NCBI GenBank assembly: GCA_902615845.1
Contig: CACMQS010000009.1
Span: 1-64,000 of the forward strand
Length of the DNA stretch: 64,000 nucleotides
From: an uncultured Alphaproteobacteria bacterium
Lineage (GTDB): Bacteria; Pseudomonadota; Alphaproteobacteria; HIMB59; GCA-002718135
Direction of reading: 5' to 3'
Positions within the stretch are counted from its first letter, which is position 1. Every line of letters starts with the position of its first letter. A model generated the notes under the pieces. It did not search any database, was not told the origin of the DNA, and saw only the letters and a program-made list of their open reading frames with translations. Below are positions 1 through 8,864 of the stretch, piece after piece. Position numbers and translations under genes: made by a program.

Positions 1-1
1 T

Positions 2-757
2 TATACTTATATAAGTAAATCATCTGAAGAAAATACTTATAAATCTCTTAAAAATGCCTATTTATTTTGTAAAAAAAAATTATGCATCGGCTTAATCACT
101 CTACCATTGAGAAAAGATTTAATTAAAATTAATATTAATAGAAATTTTATTGGTCAAACTGAATTTTTCCAAAGTATTGACAAGAAAAAGTATTCAAACA
201 TGATTTTATATCATAAAAGAATTATTATTTCACCTTTAACAACACATATTGAAATTAAAAAATTATCTAAGTTAATTTCAAAAAAAAATTATTTATTTAA
301 TCAAGTTTTAAATCTCAGTAACACCTTGAAAAATGATTTTTCTTTAAATAATCCTAAAATATTAATATCAGGTTTTAATCCTCATGCGGGAGAAAACGGT
401 AATATTGGTAATGAAGAATTGAAAATAATTATACCAACAATTAAAAAATTAAAAAAAAATGGAGTAAATATAGATGGTCCACTATCAGCGGATACAATTT
501 TAATTAAAAAGAATTTAATGAAATATAATTGTTTTGTATTTTTATTTCATGATCAAGCATTAATACCATTCAAATATATAAGTCAATTTACAGGTGTGAA
601 CTATACAGGCAATTTAAGTATTATAAGAACTTCTCCTGATCATGGTACTGCCTATGAATTAATTAATTCAAAAAATGTCTCAGATAAATCATTTATTAAT
701 TGTTATAAATTAGTAAAAAAAATTTACAGAAATAGAAAAATTAATGCTAAAAGCTAA
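2..757 (+). CDS. pdxA: 4-hydroxythreonine-4-phosphate dehydrogenase, 5'-truncated by the window edge
   Basis: PdxA oxidises 4-phosphohydroxy-L-threonine in the DXP-dependent pathway to pyridoxal phosphate. The reading frame is open from base 2 to the stop, so the true start lies upstream; a TTG at 107 falls inside the conserved TLPLRK segment and is not the start. About 251 C-terminal residues are visible. The three metal-binding histidines of the family are recognisable in TTH, NPHAGENG and FHDQALIPFK, and the C-terminal TSPDHGTA block is intact. The substrate-contact motif normally written GHTEF reads GQTEF here, a His-to-Gln change. The gene overlaps ksgA by 14 bases, the usual alphaproteobacterial order. 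Confidence 0.93.
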   Translation, partial: YTYISKSSEENTYKSLKNAYLFCKKKLCIGLITLPLRKDLIKININRNFIGQTEFFQSIDKKKYSNMILYHKRIIISPLTTHIEIKKLSKLISKKNYLFNQVLNLSNTLKNDFSLNNPKILISGFNPHAGENGNIGNEELKIIIPTIKKLKKNGVNIDGPLSADTILIKKNLMKYNCFVFLFHDQALIPFKYISQFTGVNYTGNLSIIRTSPDHGTAYELINSKNVSDKSFINCYKLVKKIYRNRKINAKS

Positions 758-1463
758 AAAATCTTTAAGCCAAAATTTTTTAATTGACCAAAACATTTGT
801 AAGAAAATCATAAAGCAATCAAATATAAATGATAATATTGTATTAGAAATTGGTCCAGGATATGGATTTTTAACAGATTTTATCTTAGCAAAAAAACCAA
901 AGAAACTTTTTCTAGTAGAAAAAGATAATAATTTAAAAAAAATATTAAAAAATAAATATGAACTTAATAAAAATGTATTTTTTATAGACGAAGATATATT
1001 AAAAATTGATTTAAAATTTTTAAAAAACATTATTATAATTTCTAACTTACCTTACAATATTAGTACTAAAATTATTTTGCATTTATTTAAATATAATATG
1101 AATATTTTGGAAATGATTGTTATGATTCAAAAAGAAGTTGCAGAAAAATTTGACTATAATTTAGTAAATATGAATAAATATAAATTTTTAACAAAATTAG
1201 TTTCCGATTACCAAAGATGTTTTGATGTTTCGCCTCACGTTTTTGTTCCAAAACCTAAAGTTAATTCATCAGTAGTTAAATTTAAATTTAAAGATAAATT
1301 TATTGACTTCAACAAAGCTAATTCTTTTACAAAAATGATTTTTAAAAATATTAGAAAAAAAATAAATAATAATTTGGATATAAATTATGAAAACAAGTTA
1401 TTGAACAAACGAGTTAATGAATTAACAATTAGTGAATTATTAAGAATTTATAATTTTTTTTAG
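744..1463 (+). CDS. ksgA: 16S rRNA (adenine(1518)-N6/adenine(1519)-N6)-dimethyltransferase
   Basis: KsgA dimethylates two adjacent adenines in the 3' terminal helix of 16S rRNA late in 30S assembly. The N-terminal SLSQNFLID, the SAM-binding EIGPGYGFLT loop, the acidic VEKD strand end and the catalytic NLPYNIS motif are all present in order. At 239 residues it is shorter than the roughly 270 of E. coli, with the trimming in the C-terminal domain. The ATG lies inside pdxA (14-base overlap), and the 3' end overlaps the convergent gmk gene by 24 bases. Confidence 0.95.
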   Translation: MLKAKKSLSQNFLIDQNICKKIIKQSNINDNIVLEIGPGYGFLTDFILAKKPKKLFLVEKDNNLKKILKNKYELNKNVFFIDEDILKIDLKFLKNIIIISNLPYNISTKIILHLFKYNMNILEMIVMIQKEVAEKFDYNLVNMNKYKFLTKLVSDYQRCFDVSPHVFVPKPKVNSSVVKFKFKDKFIDFNKANSFTKMIFKNIRKKINNNLDINYENKLLNKRVNELTISELLRIYNFF

Positions 1464-2069
1464 TTTGTTATGTAATAGATTATTTTGAAATGTTTTTAAC
1501 TCATGATAATTTATTATTTTTTTTATTTCGCTGACAGTTTTTTGTACATTTTGATTTATTAAGACATATTTATATTCCTTGTAGTGTTTCATTTCTTCAA
1601 TTGCATAAGATAATCTTAATTTAATTTCTTTATTGTTATCTCTTCCTCTCTTGATTAATCTTCTTTTTAATTCAGTTTTAGAAGGCGGCAATATAAAAAA
1701 ATCGATAATATTTTTTTTGTTGTAATAATTTCTAATTTTTCTTGCTCCTTTCCAATCTATATCAAATAAAATATGTTTATTTAATTTTTTTGCATTTGAT
1801 ATATTCTTAAATGGTGATCCATAAAAATTATTAAAATTTTTTGCCGTTTCTATAAAAAAATTATTATTTTTTAATTGTTCAAATTTATTTTTTGTTACAA
1901 AAAAATAATCCTTTCCATTTTTTTCATTTAATCTTTTATTTCTAGATGTGTATGAAACAGACAGATTTATATTATTAGACTTTTTTAATAATAATTTGCA
2001 TAATGTAGTTTTACCCGCACCAGAAGGTGAAGAGATTATTATTAGTTTATTTGTTATTTCTATACTCAT
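1440..2069 (-). CDS. gmk: Guanylate kinase
   Basis: Gmk phosphorylates GMP to GDP with ATP. The P-loop SPSGAGKTT lies at residues 14-22, followed by the GMP-binding SYTSR and GKDYFFV segments and the lid arginines in LKRRLIKRGRD. Length (209 residues) is normal for the family. The start codon overlaps the end of mltG by 23 bases, so the two are probably translated from one mRNA. The 3' end overlaps ksgA tail-to-tail. Confidence 0.96.
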   Translation of the reverse strand: MSIEITNKLIIISSPSGAGKTTLCKLLLKKSNNINLSVSYTSRNKRLNEKNGKDYFFVTKNKFEQLKNNNFFIETAKNFNNFYGSPFKNISNAKKLNKHILFDIDWKGARKIRNYYNKKNIIDFFILPPSKTELKRRLIKRGRDNNKEIKLRLSYAIEEMKHYKEYKYVLINQNVQKTVSEIKKIINYHELKTFQNNLLHNKLKKIINS

Positions 2070-3015
2070 TCAATTTTTGTAAATGTTCCTGATAATTATT
2101 TGAAAATATATGCCTATTTAAAGAATTATTAAAAAAATAAAACAAAAATTCAGATTTATAATTTTCAAATATAATATCTAATGTTTGTCTTCCAACATAT
2201 GAAATTGGGGTTGGTGGCAAGCCATCAATTACATATGTATTGTAAGGATGTTTTATCTTTAAATCACTCAGAAGTAATTTTCTTGATAATTTATAATCTC
2301 CATTAGTAATAGCGTATAAAACTGTAGCATCTATTTGTAATTTCATTTTATCATTAATTCTATTAAAAATAACTGATGAAATTTTTCTTTTATCATCTAA
2401 ATCTAAACCTTCTTTCTCAATTAATGAACCAATAGTCATAATTTCATCTTCGTTAAACATTTTATAAATTTGATTCATTTTAAATCTTTTAAAATAATCG
2501 TTTTTATTTTTTTTTAAATTTTTTACAAATGAATCAAAATTACTATTAGTATCTATATAATAAGTATCTGCTATTATATCATTGTATGGAATATCTTTGA
2601 AATTTTTAAAAAATTTTGATAATTCTTTTTTTAAATCATTTTTCGATGAACCCTCTATTATAGTTATTTTTTTTAATAAATTACTTGGTTCAGAAATTAT
2701 TTTTATTATATTTATCAAAGAGATATTTTTATCTAAATAGAATTGACCATAATGTATATATTTTTTCTTACTAGCATTAATGACCATATAATAAATTTTT
2801 GTAAGAAAAATTTCAAAACTATTAATATTTATAATATTTTTTTTAAGTATTTCTTCTAATTTTTCACCTTGTTTAATCGAAATAATATTTTGACTTAAAA
2901 TAAATTTTTTATTAAAAAAAATTGATACGTTCAATAATGTTAGAGTAAAAAAAATAAGTGAGAATATACTAAATACTTTTATATAATAACGCAGTATTTG
3001 TTCCTCCAAATCCAA
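2047..3015 (-). CDS. mltG: Endolytic peptidoglycan transglycosylase MltG (YceG-like)
   Basis: MltG is an inner-membrane lytic transglycosylase that cuts nascent glycan strands. One N-terminal membrane segment (about residues 12-32) is followed by a YceG domain containing SLIEKEG, with the presumed catalytic glutamate, then IDATVLYAI and HPYNTYVIDGLPPTPI, all family hallmarks. The start is uncertain. The longest frame opens with TTG at 3015, overlapping fabF by 47 bases. A TTG two codons on and a CTG at codon 8 are alternatives, and no ATG occurs before the membrane segment. Product identity is firm; the exact start is not. Confidence 0.88.
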   Translation of the reverse strand: MDLEEQILRYYIKVFSIFSLIFFTLTLLNVSIFFNKKFILSQNIISIKQGEKLEEILKKNIININSFEIFLTKIYYMVINASKKKYIHYGQFYLDKNISLINIIKIISEPSNLLKKITIIEGSSKNDLKKELSKFFKNFKDIPYNDIIADTYYIDTNSNFDSFVKNLKKNKNDYFKRFKMNQIYKMFNEDEIMTIGSLIEKEGLDLDDKRKISSVIFNRINDKMKLQIDATVLYAITNGDYKLSRKLLLSDLKIKHPYNTYVIDGLPPTPISYVGRQTLDIIFENYKSEFLFYFFNNSLNRHIFSNNYQEHLQKLNEYRNNK

Positions 3016-4219
3016 AAGAATTGCTCAAAGAATATGAAATATTTTTATCAATAGCTTCATTAGGAATAAGATTTATATTTTTTGAATCAATAGGGTTATC
3101 CAAGTTAAGAGTAGCTGGTAATATGTTTTTATTAAGAGCAATAATTGAAAATATAGATTCTACACTACCTGCAGCACCTAATAAATGTCCAATAGATGAT
3201 TTAGTAGAACTAACATAAATTTCATCTTTAAATAATCTTGATATTGCATTTAACTCGATTTCATCACCTTTAATCGTAGAAGTTCCATGTGCATTGATAT
3301 AGTCAACATTTTCAGGCGATAGATTTGCCATTTTTAGTGCCTCTTGCATTGCTCTAAAACCGCCATCACCATCTTCTGAAGGTGCAGTTATATGATGAGC
3401 ATCCCCAGACATTCCATATCCTACTAATTCAGCATATATTTTAGCTCCTCTTTTTTTGGCATGCTCCATTTCCTCTAAAACTACTATACCAGCACCTTCT
3501 CCCATAACAAATCCATCTCTATCTCTATCCCAAGGTCTTGAGGCTATTTCAGGAGTGTTATTAAAACTAGTACTTAAACTTCTAGCTGCACAAAATCCAG
3601 CTATACCCAATTTACAAACAGCAGCTTCCGAACCACCTGCAATCATAATATCAGCAGCATTTCTTTTAATTATTTCCCCTGAGTCACCAATTGAATGAGC
3701 GCCAGTTGCACAAGCTGTAACTACAGAATGATTTGGTCCTTTAAAACCATATTTTATTGAAATTTGCCCTGAAAGTAAGTTTACTAAAGATGAAGGTATA
3801 AAAAAAGGTGATAGTTTTTTTGTATCCTTGTTACTTATCGTTAGCGATCCTTCATATATTGTTTCTAGACCGCCTATTCCAGAACCTACCGAAACTCCAA
3901 CTCTTAATTTTTCTTTTTCATCTAAATCTTCTAGATCAGCATCTTTTACAGCCATATTTGCAGCAACTAAACCATATTGTATAAATCTATCGTTTCTTTT
4001 AATATCCCTCTGATCTAGTATTAATGATTGATTAAAATAATTTTCATCATCAATATTATTCTCAATAAAACCTGCAATTTTAGCAGGAAGATTAGAAACA
4101 TCAAAATGATCAATTTTCTTTATACCTGACTTACCATTAATTAAATTATTCCATGATGAGTCTTTATCATTTCCAAGAGTAGTAAGTAGACCTAATCCTG
4201 TAACGGCAACTCTTCGCAT
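2969..4219 (-). CDS. fabF: Beta-ketoacyl-ACP synthase II
   Basis: FabF condenses malonyl-ACP with acyl-ACP in fatty acid elongation. The thiolase-fold landmarks are present: active-site cysteine in VVTACATGAHS (near residue 168), first catalytic histidine in NAHGTST, second in SSIGHLLGAAG, and the terminal FGFGGTN block. Length (416) is typical. The ATG start gives the standard MRRVAVTGLG opening. It sits 20 bases downstream of acpP in the order fabD-fabG-acpP-fabF, so all four are probably one operon with mltG and gmk. Confidence 0.97.
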   Translation of the reverse strand: MRRVAVTGLGLLTTLGNDKDSSWNNLINGKSGIKKIDHFDVSNLPAKIAGFIENNIDDENYFNQSLILDQRDIKRNDRFIQYGLVAANMAVKDADLEDLDEKEKLRVGVSVGSGIGGLETIYEGSLTISNKDTKKLSPFFIPSSLVNLLSGQISIKYGFKGPNHSVVTACATGAHSIGDSGEIIKRNAADIMIAGGSEAAVCKLGIAGFCAARSLSTSFNNTPEIASRPWDRDRDGFVMGEGAGIVVLEEMEHAKKRGAKIYAELVGYGMSGDAHHITAPSEDGDGGFRAMQEALKMANLSPENVDYINAHGTSTIKGDEIELNAISRLFKDEIYVSSTKSSIGHLLGAAGSVESIFSIIALNKNILPATLNLDNPIDSKNINLIPNEAIDKNISYSLSNSFGFGGTNTALLYKSI

Positions 4220-4239
4220 AAATTTTTTTATTTAGATTT

Positions 4240-4473
4240 TTATTTTTTACTTTGAATATAATCTATTGCATTTTGAACTGTTTGTATAGTTTCTGCAGCA
4301 TCATCAGGTATTTCAATTCCAAATTTTTCTTCAAATGCCATAACTAACTCAACAGTATCTAAACTATCCGCACCCAAATCATCGATAAATTTAGCTTCAG
4401 GAATAACTTTGGTTTCATCAATTCCCAGATGATCTACTACAATTTTTTTTACCTGATCTTCAATTTCACTCAT
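4240..4473 (-). CDS. acpP: Acyl carrier protein
   Basis: AcpP carries growing acyl chains on a phosphopantetheine arm. The 77-residue acidic protein has the GADSLDT motif with the modified serine at residue 37 and the helix-[13 protein letters not shown] recognition surface. A strong Shine-Dalgarno (AAGGAG on the minus strand, 4480-4485) lies six bases from the ATG, consistent with the high expression expected of this protein. Located between fabG and fabF. Confidence 0.98.
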   Translation of the reverse strand: MSEIEDQVKKIVVDHLGIDETKVIPEAKFIDDLGADSLDTVELVMAFEEKFGIEIPDDAAETIQTVQNAIDYIQSKK

Positions 4474-4525
4474 AATTTTCTCCTTAAACTTCTTTTAGAT
4501 TATTGTTTCAATATATGTCAACTAA

Positions 4526-5257
4526 TTAAACCATTAACATTCCACCATTAATATGAAAATTTTGACCTGTAATGTATGAAGATTCATCGCCTGATAAAAA
4601 ATCTACCAAATTTGCAATATCTTCAGGCTTTCCAAATCTTGCCATTGGAATTCTCGAAAGATATGTATCTTTTTGCTGTTCATTTAATTTATCTGTCATT
4701 CTAGTAGATATAAAGCCAGGAGAAATTATATTTACATTTATGTTTCTCTTTGCAACCTCTAATGCAATAGACTTATAAAGACCAATCATACCAGATTTCG
4801 ATGCAACATAATTTGCCTGTCCAGGATTACCTGTAGTTCCTACAATTGAGGAAATTCCAATAATTTTACCGTATTTATGAGATAACATATTAGGTAGTAG
4901 AGATTTAATAATTTGAAAATTTGAATTTAAATTAGTTTGAATAATTTTTGTCCAGTCATCATTTTTCATTCTAAATATTAAACTATCATTAGTAGCTCCA
5001 GCGTTATTAACAATAATTGATATATCCTTATGATTTAAAGAAATATCCTCTAAGCAATTTTGAAGATTTTCAGAGTCAGATAAATCAACTTTATAATAAA
5101 AATGATCATTTCCATAATTGAGTTTTAAACTTTTTAAATTTTCATCTGAAGAAGATGTCAGAACTAGTTTATAATTTTTATCTTTAAATTTATTACAAAT
5201 TGCTAAGCCTATTCCTCCAGAAGCACCAGTAATTAAAATTTTTTTATTATTATTCAT
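4526..5257 (-). CDS. fabG: 3-oxoacyl-ACP reductase
   Basis: FabG reduces beta-ketoacyl-ACP with NADPH. It is a classical short-chain dehydrogenase: TGASGGIG nucleotide-binding loop near the N-terminus, NNAG, catalytic serine in ISSIVG and the YxxxK pair in YVASK. I place the start at the ATG at 5257, leaving one base after the fabD stop and giving 243 residues. The same frame can be extended to 5296 inside fabD, but those 13 residues precede the normal N-terminus and look spurious. Confidence 0.95.
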   Translation of the reverse strand: MNNNKKILITGASGGIGLAICNKFKDKNYKLVLTSSSDENLKSLKLNYGNDHFYYKVDLSDSENLQNCLEDISLNHKDISIIVNNAGATNDSLIFRMKNDDWTKIIQTNLNSNFQIIKSLLPNMLSHKYGKIIGISSIVGTTGNPGQANYVASKSGMIGLYKSIALEVAKRNINVNIISPGFISTRMTDKLNEQQKDTYLSRIPMARFGKPEDIANLVDFLSGDESSYITGQNFHINGGMLMV

Positions 5258-5258
5258 A

Positions 5259-6167
5259 TTATATGTCTGAAATATTGTTAATTGTTTTAATAACAAAATT
5301 TTTTGAGATTCTGTTAATTAAACCACCCAATACTTTACCAGGGCCAATTTCTACAATATTTATTTTACCAATTTGCTCGAGCTTTTTAATACTTTGTGTC
5401 CAATTAACTTTATTAGCCATTTGTTTTTGAAGATTTTCTCTAATTAATCTCGTATTACTATAAGAGTTAGCATCAAAATTTGATATTATTTTTATATTAT
5501 TTTCTAAAAAATTTAATTTATCTATTTCAAAACTTAATTTTTCTTGAGCTGAAGACATATGTTTGCTGTGAAAGGCTGCAGAAACATTTAATTCTACAAA
5601 CTTTTTTAAATTATTTTTAAGAAATATTCCTTTACTTTCTAATATATCTTTTTTTTCACCAGAAATAACTACCTGCATAGGTGAATTATCATTTGCAATT
5701 TCAATATTTAATTTTTGATCTTCAATTATTTCTTGAACAAACTTAGAGTCTCTACCAATTAAGGCAGCCATGCCCGTTTTGTTTGGAGCTACAGCATCGT
5801 TCATCAATTTTCCTCTTTTTTTTAGTATTAAACTACATTCTTTAAGATTTAATTTATTACTACAAGCTAGTGCGGTATACTCACCTAGTGAATGTCCTAG
5901 CATTACATCAGTATCAATAATTTCAATATTATTTTCAAAAATGTATGTTTTAAATATTAAATAGGAAGTAGCAAATATACATATTTGAGTATATTGAGTT
6001 AAATCTAGTTTATTTTGTTCATTTTCAAATATTATTTTTCTAATATTGATTTTAGTATAGTCTTCTATTTCTTCTAATATTGATTTAGCAATTTTGAAAT
6101 TATCGTAAAAGTCCTTTGCCATACCAACATATTGGCTGCCCTGACCAGGAAATACAAAAGATGTCAT
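5259..6167 (-). CDS. fabD: Malonyl-CoA:ACP transacylase
   Basis: FabD transfers malonyl from CoA to ACP. The N-terminal FPGQGSQ oxyanion motif, the nucleophile elbow GHSLGEYTAL and the active-site histidine in AFHSKHM are visible, and the 302-residue length is normal. It is the first gene of the minus-strand fabD-fabG-acpP-fabF cluster, divergent from rpsF across 85 bases that must hold both promoters. Confidence 0.96.
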   Translation of the reverse strand: MTSFVFPGQGSQYVGMAKDFYDNFKIAKSILEEIEDYTKINIRKIIFENEQNKLDLTQYTQICIFATSYLIFKTYIFENNIEIIDTDVMLGHSLGEYTALACSNKLNLKECSLILKKRGKLMNDAVAPNKTGMAALIGRDSKFVQEIIEDQKLNIEIANDNSPMQVVISGEKKDILESKGIFLKNNLKKFVELNVSAAFHSKHMSSAQEKLSFEIDKLNFLENNIKIISNFDANSYSNTRLIRENLQKQMANKVNWTQSIKKLEQIGKINIVEIGPGKVLGGLINRISKNFVIKTINNISDI

Positions 6168-6224
6168 TAAAACTTGATTTATTTTAAAAAATTAATATAT
6201 GCAAGTTTAACTTCTCTTGTATTG

Positions 6225-6230
6225 TATAAT
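6225..6230 (+). promoter_or_regulatory. Candidate -10 box of the rpsF-rpsR-rplI operon
   Basis: A perfect TATAAT lies 22 bases before the rpsF ATG in the fabD/rpsF divergent region. No good -35 hexamer is evident at 16-18 bases upstream. If used, the 5' leader would be only about 16 bases and would carry the GGAG ribosome site at 6245-6248. That leaves no room for the S6:S18-binding leader RNA found in many bacteria. Confidence 0.45.
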
Positions 6231-6252
6231 ATAAGATTAACCATGGAGTTTT

Positions 6253-6579
6253 ATGAATAAATTTGAAGTTGTACTTATTTTCAATCCTGATCTTTCAACA
6301 GACATTCTAAATAAAGAATTAAGCAGTTTTAAATCAAAATTAACAGATAATTCCGCTAAAATAGTTAATGAAGAAAATTGGGGATTAAGAGATTTAAGTT
6401 ACAATATTAACAAATACAAAAAAGCTTTTTACAATTTTTTGCAAGTAGAAGCTGAAGGAGATATAATTAAAAATCTTAATAAAGAGCTTAATCAATCTGA
6501 AAATTTAATTAGATATCTTTTTGTAAAAGTAAAAAATCACGAAGAACTGCCAACTAAGTTAAACTATGAAAAAAAATAA
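6253..6579 (+). CDS. rpsF: 30S ribosomal protein S6
   Basis: S6 binds S18 and the central domain of 16S rRNA. The opening [13 protein letters not shown], the central [18 protein letters not shown] and the loss of the E. coli glutamate-rich tail fit bacterial S6 (108 residues). A GGAG ribosome site lies just upstream. Its end overlaps rpsR by 14 bases, so S6, S18 and L9 form a tight plus-strand operon. Confidence 0.97.
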   Translation: MNKFEVVLIFNPDLSTDILNKELSSFKSKLTDNSAKIVNEENWGLRDLSYNINKYKKAFYNFLQVEAEGDIIKNLNKELNQSENLIRYLFVKVKNHEELPTKLNYEKK

Positions 6580-6841
6580 ATATAAACAAAAAAGAGATGA
6601 AAAATCTAATTCACCTTTTGATAAAGTAAAAAAATTTTGCCCATTTAGCCAACCTAGTTCACCAAAAATAGACTACAAAGATGTTAGACTTTTATCTCGA
6701 TATATAACAGAAAAAGGTAAGATCATACCTAGTCGAATAACTGGAGTGTCTAGAAAAAAACAAAAAGAGCTCTCTAAAGCTATTAAAAGAGCTCGTTTTC
6801 TTGCCTTAATGTCTTATACAAACAAATCTTATTTATCATGA
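6566..6841 (+). CDS. rpsR: 30S ribosomal protein S18
   Basis: S18 is a small basic protein of the 30S platform. The conserved core is clear: [19 protein letters not shown], then [17 protein letters not shown], then [18 protein letters not shown]. The 91 residues include a lysine-rich N-terminal extension. The start lies inside rpsF and the stop overlaps the rplI start as ATGA. Confidence 0.97.
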   Translation: MKKNKYKQKRDEKSNSPFDKVKKFCPFSQPSSPKIDYKDVRLLSRYITEKGKIIPSRITGVSRKKQKELSKAIKRARFLALMSYTNKSYLS

Positions 6842-7281
6842 AAGTAATACTCACAACTACAATTAAAAATTTGGGTAAATTAGGGGATAGCGTATCAGTT
6901 AAACCAGGTTATGCTCGAAATTATTTATTTCCAAATAATATGGCACTTAGAGAAAATAAAAAAAATACCGAATACTATGAAAAAATTAAAGATGAGATAA
7001 ATAAAAATGAGGAAAAGAAAATAAAAGATGCTAGAGATTTGGTTCAAAAAGTTAAAAATATTAAAATAATATTTAATAAAGAAGCTGATGAAAAAGAACA
7101 GTTATATGGTTCAATATCCAAAAAAGAAATATTGGATTATCTTTTAGAGCATAACATAAAGATTAAATCTGATGATCTTTTAATCAGAAATCAAATAAAA
7201 TCTATAGGTGATCATAAAGTTGAAATTAGCCCGTATGATGATATTTCTGTAGAAGTATCTATTTCAGTTAATAAAAACTAG
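6838..7281 (+). CDS. rplI: 50S ribosomal protein L9
   Basis: L9 binds 23S rRNA near the L1 stalk and influences frame maintenance. The N-terminal domain contains the diagnostic [22 protein letters not shown] block, followed by a long charged helix and a C-terminal domain with [10 protein letters not shown]. The 147-residue length is normal. The ATG overlaps the rpsR stop by four bases. The following 83 bases are AT-rich, with only a weak all-AT inverted repeat and no convincing terminator. Confidence 0.97.
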   Translation: MKVILTTTIKNLGKLGDSVSVKPGYARNYLFPNNMALRENKKNTEYYEKIKDEINKNEEKKIKDARDLVQKVKNIKIIFNKEADEKEQLYGSISKKEILDYLLEHNIKIKSDDLLIRNQIKSIGDHKVEISPYDDISVEVSISVNKN

Positions 7282-7364
7282 TTTATTCACACAATTAATA
7301 TCTTATTAACTAATTTTTATCTGTAATTCTTGTTGATTTTTTTAAGATAGTTTATTTAGTATTA

Positions 7365-8864
7365 ATGTCAGTTGAATTAATAAATTCAAATCAAACAAAT
7401 CAAACAGAGGACAATAACTTTTCTAATACTGACGCAGAATTAGCAGTAATTGGTTGTATTTTATGGGATAATAAAAACTATGAAAAAATTTCTGATTTCC
7501 TAAATGAAACACACTTTGTAGATGAAACAAATAAAACTATTTTTTCAACAATAAAAAATTTATTAGATAAAAATATACTAGTTTCTCCAATAACTCTAAA
7601 GAACTATTTGCCTGAAGATATAAATAATTTAAATAAGGTTAATTATTTAAATCAATTAAAAGATAGTACACCATCGACACAAAACACTTATAATTACGGC
7701 AAAATTATATATGATTTATATGTCAAAAGAAATTTAGTTGGCGTTGCACATAATTTAATTCAAGAAACAAATTCTAATAGTAATATATCAGCTGAAAATC
7801 TTATAGAAAATGCTGAAAATGATTTATATAATTTATCAGAAAGTGGAAATACAGATAGAGCCTTTGTAAATTTTGGAAATGCATTACAAGGTGCAGTAGA
7901 AATAATAAGTGAAGCTTATAAAAGAGAGGGGAAGATAGCAGGTGTTCCGACTGGTTTTAAAGACTTGGACAATAAATTAGGCGGACTACACAAATCAGAT
8001 TTAATAATAATTGCTGGAAGACCCTCAATGGGCAAAACAGCACTAGGAACAAATATAGCTTTTAATTGTGCTATTAAGTACCAAGAAGAGAAAGACGAAT
8101 TTGAAAATAAAAAAATAATAGATGGTGGAAAAGTTGCTTTCTTTTCTTTAGAGATGTCTTCCGAACAACTTGCTACAAGAATATTAGCAGAACATACAAA
8201 AATTTCAGGAGATAAAATGAGGAAGGCTGAATTAAACAAAAATGATTTTAATAAAATAGCAAAATCATCCTCAGAATTAGAAAACTTAAATTTAATTATA
8301 GACGATAATCCAGTATTAACAATACCAACACTTAGAGCAAGAGCTAGAAGACTTAAAAGACTTCATGATATTAACTTAATAATAATTGATTATTTACAAT
8401 TAATGTCTTCTGCTTCTAATAATAGAAATGATGGAAGAGTTCAGGAAATTTCAGAAATAACTAGGGGTTTAAAATCAATTGCAAAAGAATTAAATATTCC
8501 AATAATTGCCTTATCTCAACTTTCAAGACAAGTGGAACAACGAGAGGATAAAAGACCTCAATTATCAGATTTGAGGGAAAGTGGTACAATTGAGCAAGAC
8601 TCAGATGTGGTAATGTTTATTTATAGAGAAAGTTATTATTTAGAAAGATTAGAACCAATTAGAAAATCAGAAGAAGATGATATGAAATACAATGAAAGAG
8701 TCTCTCGTTGGCAACAATTAACTAATGAAAATTATAATAAAGCAGAAATTATAATTGCTAAACAAAGACATGGGCCAATTGGCTCAATAAAAATGCACTT
8801 TGATGCAAATTATACAAAATTCAGTGACTTAACAACGAAAGATTATGATAATGTTATGGAGTGA
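7365..8864 (+). CDS. dnaB: Replicative DNA helicase
   Basis: DnaB unwinds DNA at the replication fork as a hexamer. The N-terminal DnaG-interaction domain begins near NTDAELAVIGCILWD. The RecA-like ATPase has Walker A GRPSMGKTALG, VAFFSLEMSSEQL, Walker B LIIIDYLQLM, and the sensor/arginine-finger region RDGR..EIS..LSQLSRQVEQREDKRPQLSDLRESG, here described in separated pieces. Length (499) is typical and there is no intein. Its TGA overlaps the GTG start of alr. Confidence 0.97.
   Translation: MSVELINSNQTNQTEDNNFSNTDAELAVIGCILWDNKNYEKISDFLNETHFVDETNKTIFSTIKNLLDKNILVSPITLKNYLPEDINNLNKVNYLNQLKDSTPSTQNTYNYGKIIYDLYVKRNLVGVAHNLIQETNSNSNISAENLIENAENDLYNLSESGNTDRAFVNFGNALQGAVEIISEAYKREGKIAGVPTGFKDLDNKLGGLHKSDLIIIAGRPSMGKTALGTNIAFNCAIKYQEEKDEFENKKIIDGGKVAFFSLEMSSEQLATRILAEHTKISGDKMRKAELNKNDFNKIAKSSSELENLNLIIDDNPVLTIPTLRARARRLKRLHDINLIIIDYLQLMSSASNNRNDGRVQEISEITRGLKSIAKELNIPIIALSQLSRQVEQREDKRPQLSDLRESGTIEQDSDVVMFIYRESYYLERLEPIRKSEEDDMKYNERVSRWQQLTNENYNKAEIIIAKQRHGPIGSIKMHFDANYTKFSDLTTKDYDNVME

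Noticed and set aside
3456..3698. Plus-strand open frame opposite fabF (and similar frames opposite alaS, der and others)
   Set aside because: These are antisense shadows of well-conserved genes, with no family motifs or ribosome sites.
7282..7364. Terminator after rplI
   Set aside because: Only a six-base all-AT inverted repeat with no clear U-run; expected by chance in such AT-rich sequence.
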